In this document: piece by piece, positions 30,296-33,943 of the stretch
Layout: each line of letters starts with the position of its first letter
Position numbering within the stretch: position 1 is the stretch's first letter
Assembly: GCA_020025035.1 (NCBI GenBank)
Contig: JAHHSU010000006.1
Span: 1-33,943 of the forward strand
Reading direction: 5' to 3'
DNA from: Thomasclavelia sp.
GTDB lineage: Bacteria; Bacillota_I; Bacilli_A; Erysipelotrichales; Coprobacillaceae
DNA length: 33,943 bases
Notes under the pieces: generated by a model
What the model saw: the letters and a program-made list of their open reading frames with translations, nothing else
Database searches by the model: none
Told to the model about the DNA's origin: nothing
Position numbers and translations under genes: made by a program

Positions 30296-31390
30296 ATGAA
30301 AACATTTTTTATATTATATTTTTCTTTTTCTTTTTTATCAAATTTTACCAATGCTATTATGCCTCAATATTTTGAAAATATTTATTTGAATAGTAGTTAT
30401 TATGGAATGTTTTATGCAGTTTCTTCTTGTTCAAGTTTTATTTCTAGTTTAGTTTGTGCTAAATTATTGAATCGTTATAAGACTAATTTAATATTAGGAA
30501 TAGGAATGCTATGCTATGCAGGTGGACAATTTATATTAGCCTTAATTTTATCTCCTTTTTGGATAATGTTTTCGCGTGTGATTTCTGGGATAGGGATAGG
30601 GTTTGTAATGGTAAGTAGTTTAGCCCACCTATTAAATCAACCTCAATCTACTACAAAATATTTAAGTATTTATGCGATTACTCAAACAGTTGGTGCAGCA
30701 TTTGGTTTCTTTTTAGGTGGAATAATTGGCAATCACTCAATACAACTGAATTTCACTTTACAAATTATAGGAATGCTTTTAATCAGTATTTTTACATGGA
30801 GGATAATAAAGGGGGTTATAAAAGAACAAGAACATGAAAAAACAAATTCTCCTTTAAAAAATATTTTAAAAATTATGATGCTTTCTGTATTTTTCTCTAG
30901 CTTAGGTTACTTTATTCATGATAATTGGTTAAACTATTTATTTAAAAAACAGTTTCACTTTTCCCCATTAAAAATCGGTTATTATCGACTTGGAGTAGGT
31001 GTAGTTAGTTTAACGATTAATACAATATATCTATTTTATTTAAAAGATATTAAGTATATATTAGTTTATATATTAATATGTTGTACAATATTATTATTTA
31101 GTCTTTTTTTCAATCATTCGTTAACTATGTTTCTTGTTATTACACTTTTATATCATATGCTTACTATGATTATTCTTCCTATGCAACAATGTTTAATTAA
31201 GTCAGTAAGTCATCAAAATAATCAAACTTCTGGTATATTTAATGCAACAAAGTCTATTGCCATGACTTTAGGACCACTAATTTCTGGATATAGTTATTTA
31301 GTATCTGATTTCTTTGCATTATTTTTTATAGTAGGTAGTTATTTAATCTCTGTAATTTTTTTAATCATTTTTTATCATTGGAGTACTTGA
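30296..31390 (+). CDS. MFS family transporter
   Basis: 364 residues, about 11-12 membrane helices and almost no soluble domain. MFS features: the loop after helix 2 (CAKLLNRYKTN), SRVISGIGIGFVMVSSLAHLL in helix 4 and GAAFGFFLGGIIG, a motif-C-like helix 5 typical of drug-type exporters, with a charged central loop (KGVIKEQEHEKTNSPLKN) in the middle and a second half with the same layout. The substrate is not predictable. I chose ATG 30296; the frame extends back into prfC but no upstream start is plausible. No good ribosome binding site is seen, so expression may be low. It lies after the prfC terminator; its promoter is not obvious. Confidence 0.8.
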   Translation: MKTFFILYFSFSFLSNFTNAIMPQYFENIYLNSSYYGMFYAVSSCSSFISSLVCAKLLNRYKTNLILGIGMLCYAGGQFILALILSPFWIMFSRVISGIGIGFVMVSSLAHLLNQPQSTTKYLSIYAITQTVGAAFGFFLGGIIGNHSIQLNFTLQIIGMLLISIFTWRIIKGVIKEQEHEKTNSPLKNILKIMMLSVFFSSLGYFIHDNWLNYLFKKQFHFSPLKIGYYRLGVGVVSLTINTIYLFYLKDIKYILVYILICCTILLFSLFFNHSLTMFLVITLLYHMLTMIILPMQQCLIKSVSHQNNQTSGIFNATKSIAMTLGPLISGYSYLVSDFFALFFIVGSYLISVIFLIIFYHWST

Positions 31391-31415
31391 ATTATAGGAT
31401 ATATCCATGTAGAAT

Positions 31416-31448
31416 AAAAAGACAAGTAGGATACTTGTCTTTTTGTTA
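31416..31448 (+). terminator. Terminator after the MFS transporter
   Basis: Perfect 13-base stem AAAAAGACAAGTA / TACTTGTCTTTTT with a three-base loop, then GTTATTTT. Confidence 0.85.
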
Positions 31449-31455
31449 TTTTATA

Positions 31456-31461
31456 TATAAT
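31456..31461 (+). promoter_or_regulatory. Candidate -10 box for the pseudo-ATPase/xpt operon
   Basis: Perfect TATAAT 31 bases before the next start codon and immediately after a terminator. The best -35 (TTGTCT at 31435) has only a 15-base spacer and lies in the terminator stem, so the promoter is tentative. Confidence 0.35.
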
Positions 31462-31492
31462 TTAATTATTAATCATAAAAGAGGGAAAATAG

Positions 31493-33217
31493 ATGCAAAG
31501 AAAAGTTCATTTAATCGGAGATGTTGATTTATCTAAAGTCAATCAAATCATAGATATGTTAAAAGAAAAAGAGGAAAATATAGACTGTGAGTACATAGAA
31601 TCTTTAAGAGATTTAAAAATTGATTCTAATAATGATCATATTATTGAGATATTAAATGGTGTGATTGATAGTTTATCTTTTAATATTAAGGTGGTAGAGA
31701 GAAAAAGAGGGCGTAAGCCATCTAATCAAGCCATTGAAAAGCGTATATTTATGTTTACAGATTTTATAAGTAATGAAAATGCGATGTTTTTAGTTTCTTA
31801 TTTATTAAATAATCCTCAAATTAAAGAAGCAAAGTTTGATTATCGTCAACAAATACTAACAGTAAAAACAACAGATGCGTTTATTTTTAATAAGATCAGT
31901 AGAGTTGTTGAAGTATTTGATGAAAATATCGAGATTACAGAAAGTTATGCCAAAGCAAAAAAATTAGATATGTATTTAATGTTAAAGTTTATGATGCTAG
32001 CAATATTAGTTTTTAGTGTCTCTTTAATATTGGTTACATTATATGATCCAACTATTGTTTCAGTGATAGCATGGATAGTGACTTATTTAATTATTGCTTT
32101 TAGAAATGCAAAAGAAGTATTCGATAATTTTAAAGATCATCATTATTTAGAAACAACTAATGTAATATTATTTAGTTCCATGTTAATGTTTTTAATAGGA
32201 TATTTTTATGAGGCTACAATTATTTTATTTATCTATCAAAGTTTAGAAAGATGGTTAAAACAAAGATGTTTTAAATTAGTAACACGTTTGGTGAAACAAA
32301 TTGATAAAACAGTTAAATTAATACGTGTAAAAGATGGAGATGTCTATGTTCAAAAACAAGTAGATGATATAAAAGAAAATGATGTTATTTTATTAAATCA
32401 AGGGTCTATGTGTTTATTTGATGGAGTTGTACTTGATGGAACTATAACAGTAAATACATGCTTGTTAGATGGAAATAAAGATAATAAGGAGTGTAAACAG
32501 GAAGATTTTGTTGCTAGTGGTACAAAGATTGTACAAGGTGGTGCAGATTTAAAAGTAACAAAACCATATCATAAAACTAAAATTAGTAAACTTTATCAAT
32601 ACAGTTTAATTGACATGAATGAAATAGGAGAGTTAGAACAAAAAGAAACACGTATACATCGAATATTACTATGTATTGCAGTAATGCTTTCATTAGTAAT
32701 GTTACTAGTTAGTATTTTTTCAAATCATATTAGTTTATTAGGTCCCGCATTACTTATTATTTTATCATCATTTACTGTGTCTATGATTCGTCGATTTATT
32801 TATCAGTTTGCTATTATTAAAGCTTTAAAAAATGATATTTTTATTAAAAATGAAAAAAGTTTAGGAAAAATAATTCAGGATGTTCGATGTTATTTTCGAT
32901 TACCTAAAGAAAAGCAAAAATCATATGAACATCAATTTCAATACCATTTAGGAGGAATTGAAAATATAAATAAAATGAAACAATATGATTGTATTTATGA
33001 TGATGAATTAGTTTTAGAAAAAGTCTTATTATTTATTTATCAATTAGATAGAAAATGGCGCTTAGAAAAATTACTTTCATTTTCTTTAAAACTTATTTTA
33101 TTTATTTTGTTAGCTTTTAAGTTGATTAATTTTACGATTTTTATTATTTTTGCTTTTAGCATTGATTGTATGCTTTATTTACACATGGTAAAGACAATGG
33201 AAAAGAAAGTAAATTAA
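31493..33217 (+). CDS. P1B-type ATPase-like membrane protein without catalytic motifs
   Basis: 574 residues. The layout follows heavy-metal P-type ATPases up to the phosphorylation site. Residues 1-150 are two possible HMA-like metal-domain remnants without CxxC. Helices occur at about 165-183, 188-203, 223-236 and 238-250, with YEATIILFIYQSLERWLKQR as in the family. A domain-like residues run 270-365 (DGDVYVQKQVDDIKENDVILLNQG), in which TGES is replaced by DGNK (326-329). Helices follow at 390-432, with the CPC of the ion site replaced by Ser-Ser-Phe (LLIILSSFTVSM). The DKTGT region is replaced by YFRLP (467-471), so the P and N domains are missing. Two more helices lie at the end. The frame is intact behind AGAGGGAAAA. 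It cannot hydrolyse ATP by the known mechanism. xpt follows after 30 bases. Confidence 0.8.
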   Translation: MQRKVHLIGDVDLSKVNQIIDMLKEKEENIDCEYIESLRDLKIDSNNDHIIEILNGVIDSLSFNIKVVERKRGRKPSNQAIEKRIFMFTDFISNENAMFLVSYLLNNPQIKEAKFDYRQQILTVKTTDAFIFNKISRVVEVFDENIEITESYAKAKKLDMYLMLKFMMLAILVFSVSLILVTLYDPTIVSVIAWIVTYLIIAFRNAKEVFDNFKDHHYLETTNVILFSSMLMFLIGYFYEATIILFIYQSLERWLKQRCFKLVTRLVKQIDKTVKLIRVKDGDVYVQKQVDDIKENDVILLNQGSMCLFDGVVLDGTITVNTCLLDGNKDNKECKQEDFVASGTKIVQGGADLKVTKPYHKTKISKLYQYSLIDMNEIGELEQKETRIHRILLCIAVMLSLVMLLVSIFSNHISLLGPALLIILSSFTVSMIRRFIYQFAIIKALKNDIFIKNEKSLGKIIQDVRCYFRLPKEKQKSYEHQFQYHLGGIENINKMKQYDCIYDDELVLEKVLLFIYQLDRKWRLEKLLSFSLKLILFILLAFKLINFTIFIIFAFSIDCMLYLHMVKTMEKKVN

Positions 33218-33247
33218 TATATATTCTTTTAAAATAGGAGGAATTAA

Positions 33248-33835
33248 ATGATGAAATTATTACATGAGTATATAGTAGAACAAGGAGAAGTCATTGATGA
33301 AAGTATATTAAAAGTTGATTCTTTTTTAAATCATCAAGTAGACCCTATTTTAATGGATAAGATAGGGAACGAATTCTATGAATATTTTAAAAAATATCCA
33401 ATTACTAAAGTCGTTACTGTAGAAACAAGTGGGATTTCTCCAGCATTATTTTGTGCATTAAAATTTAATGTGCCAATGGTTTTTATCAAGAAAAATGTAC
33501 CTTCTACTATGAAAAATATGACAAGTGCTTTAGTTTATTCCTTTACTAAACAAAAAGAATATACGATTTCGTTAAGCAACGAGTATATTGATCAAAATGA
33601 TCATATTCTATTTATTGATGACTTTTTAGCTAATGGACAGGCATTTTTAGGTGTAGAGAAAATTATATATGAAATTGGAGCTAAAATAGATGGAGTAGGA
33701 ATTGTTATTGAAAAATCATTCCAAAATGGACGTGAAGTAATTCTTGATAAAGGGTATGATTTGTATTCATTAGCACGTATTACATCATTAAAAAATAATA
33801 CAGTACATTTTATTGAAGAAAAAAGTAAAATATAA
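33248..33835 (+). CDS. xpt: Xanthine phosphoribosyltransferase
   Basis: 195 residues, normal for Xpt. Joins xanthine and PRPP to give XMP in purine salvage. The PRPP-binding motif is ILFIDDFLANGQA near residues 119-131, preceded by TVETSGISPALFCALKFNVPMVFIKK, the pattern of this type I phosphoribosyltransferase group (PRTase fold with E-x-x-G start, FLANG hood loop). It starts at ATG 33248 (ATGATG) behind TAGGAGGAA, 30 bases after the pseudo-ATPase gene, so the two probably share a transcript. No purine riboswitch is visible upstream of the pair. Nothing recognisable lies in the last 108 bases of the window. Confidence 0.95.
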   Translation: MMKLLHEYIVEQGEVIDESILKVDSFLNHQVDPILMDKIGNEFYEYFKKYPITKVVTVETSGISPALFCALKFNVPMVFIKKNVPSTMKNMTSALVYSFTKQKEYTISLSNEYIDQNDHILFIDDFLANGQAFLGVEKIIYEIGAKIDGVGIVIEKSFQNGREVILDKGYDLYSLARITSLKNNTVHFIEEKSKI

Positions 33836-33943
33836 TTCTTTTAAATTATGCAATGATGAACCTATAAAAAAGATATACTAGAATGAATGAATATTAAATG
33901 GAAAAAATAATATTGATAAAAGTTTTACTAAGATATCTATTAT

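Noticed and set aside
31445..31492. Purine riboswitch in front of the xpt operon
   Set aside because: Only 48 bases, nearly all A and T, with no three-way-junction sequence.
33836..33943. Promoter or terminator after xpt
   Set aside because: TTGATA near 33913 has no -10 at 16-18 bases, and no stable stem with a T-run is visible.

Overview
The window is very AT-rich DNA from a low-GC Gram-positive (Bacillota) chromosome. Three things point to an anaerobic, fermentative, endospore-forming gut-type lineage: a bacterial V/A-type ATPase operon, the ftsA-ftsZ-spoIIGA-sigE-sigG block that marks spore-forming Firmicutes, and two mannose-family PTS permeases side by side. I lean towards Erysipelotrichia (Coprobacillus/Thomasclavelia-like), but only as an inference from gene content and composition. 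I see no insertion sequence, phage, integrase or CRISPR array. A single tRNA gene (His) is present.

Layout. (1) 1-10076, plus strand: a ten-gene V/A-type ATPase operon in the order G/H-like, C, short I, full I, K, F, E, A, B, D. It begins just after a -10-like box at the window edge and ends at a hairpin. The I (a) subunit is duplicated, and the first copy lacks most of the membrane domain. (2) 10200-15345, plus: cell division (ftsA, ftsZ) then sporulation (spoIIGA, sigE, sigG, a YlmC/YmxH PRC-barrel protein), split by hairpins after ftsZ and sigE. (3) 15348-18758, minus: a GalNAc (Aga)-like PTS transcribed IIB-IIC-IID, then a hairpin, then a membrane-anchored helical protein of unknown function and the IIA gene. 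(4) 19003-22290, minus: a mannose/glucose-type PTS, IIAB-IIC-IID-ManO (DUF956), with a clear sigma-A promoter. A 13/14 match to the CcpA cre consensus lies upstream of each PTS operon. (5) 22368-25950, plus: two palindromic elements, then two tandem paralogues with an HTH-like N-terminus and ankyrin-like repeats, then a lipoprotein. (6) 25949-28475, minus: a GNAT acetyltransferase, tRNA-His with its own promoter, and a 531-residue protein fusing a degenerate HAD-like domain to an Asn-rich linker and membrane helices. (7) 28593-33835, plus: prfC (RF3), an MFS transporter, a P1B-ATPase-shaped protein that has lost all its catalytic motifs, and xpt.

The core genes (ATPase, division, sporulation, prfC, xpt) are ordinary and well recognised. 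The parts worth attention are proteins that keep a family's shape but lack its catalytic core (short subunit I, pseudo-P-type ATPase, pseudo-HAD membrane protein), the tandem HTH/ankyrin-like pair with upstream dyads, and the unknown protein inside the Aga-type PTS locus.
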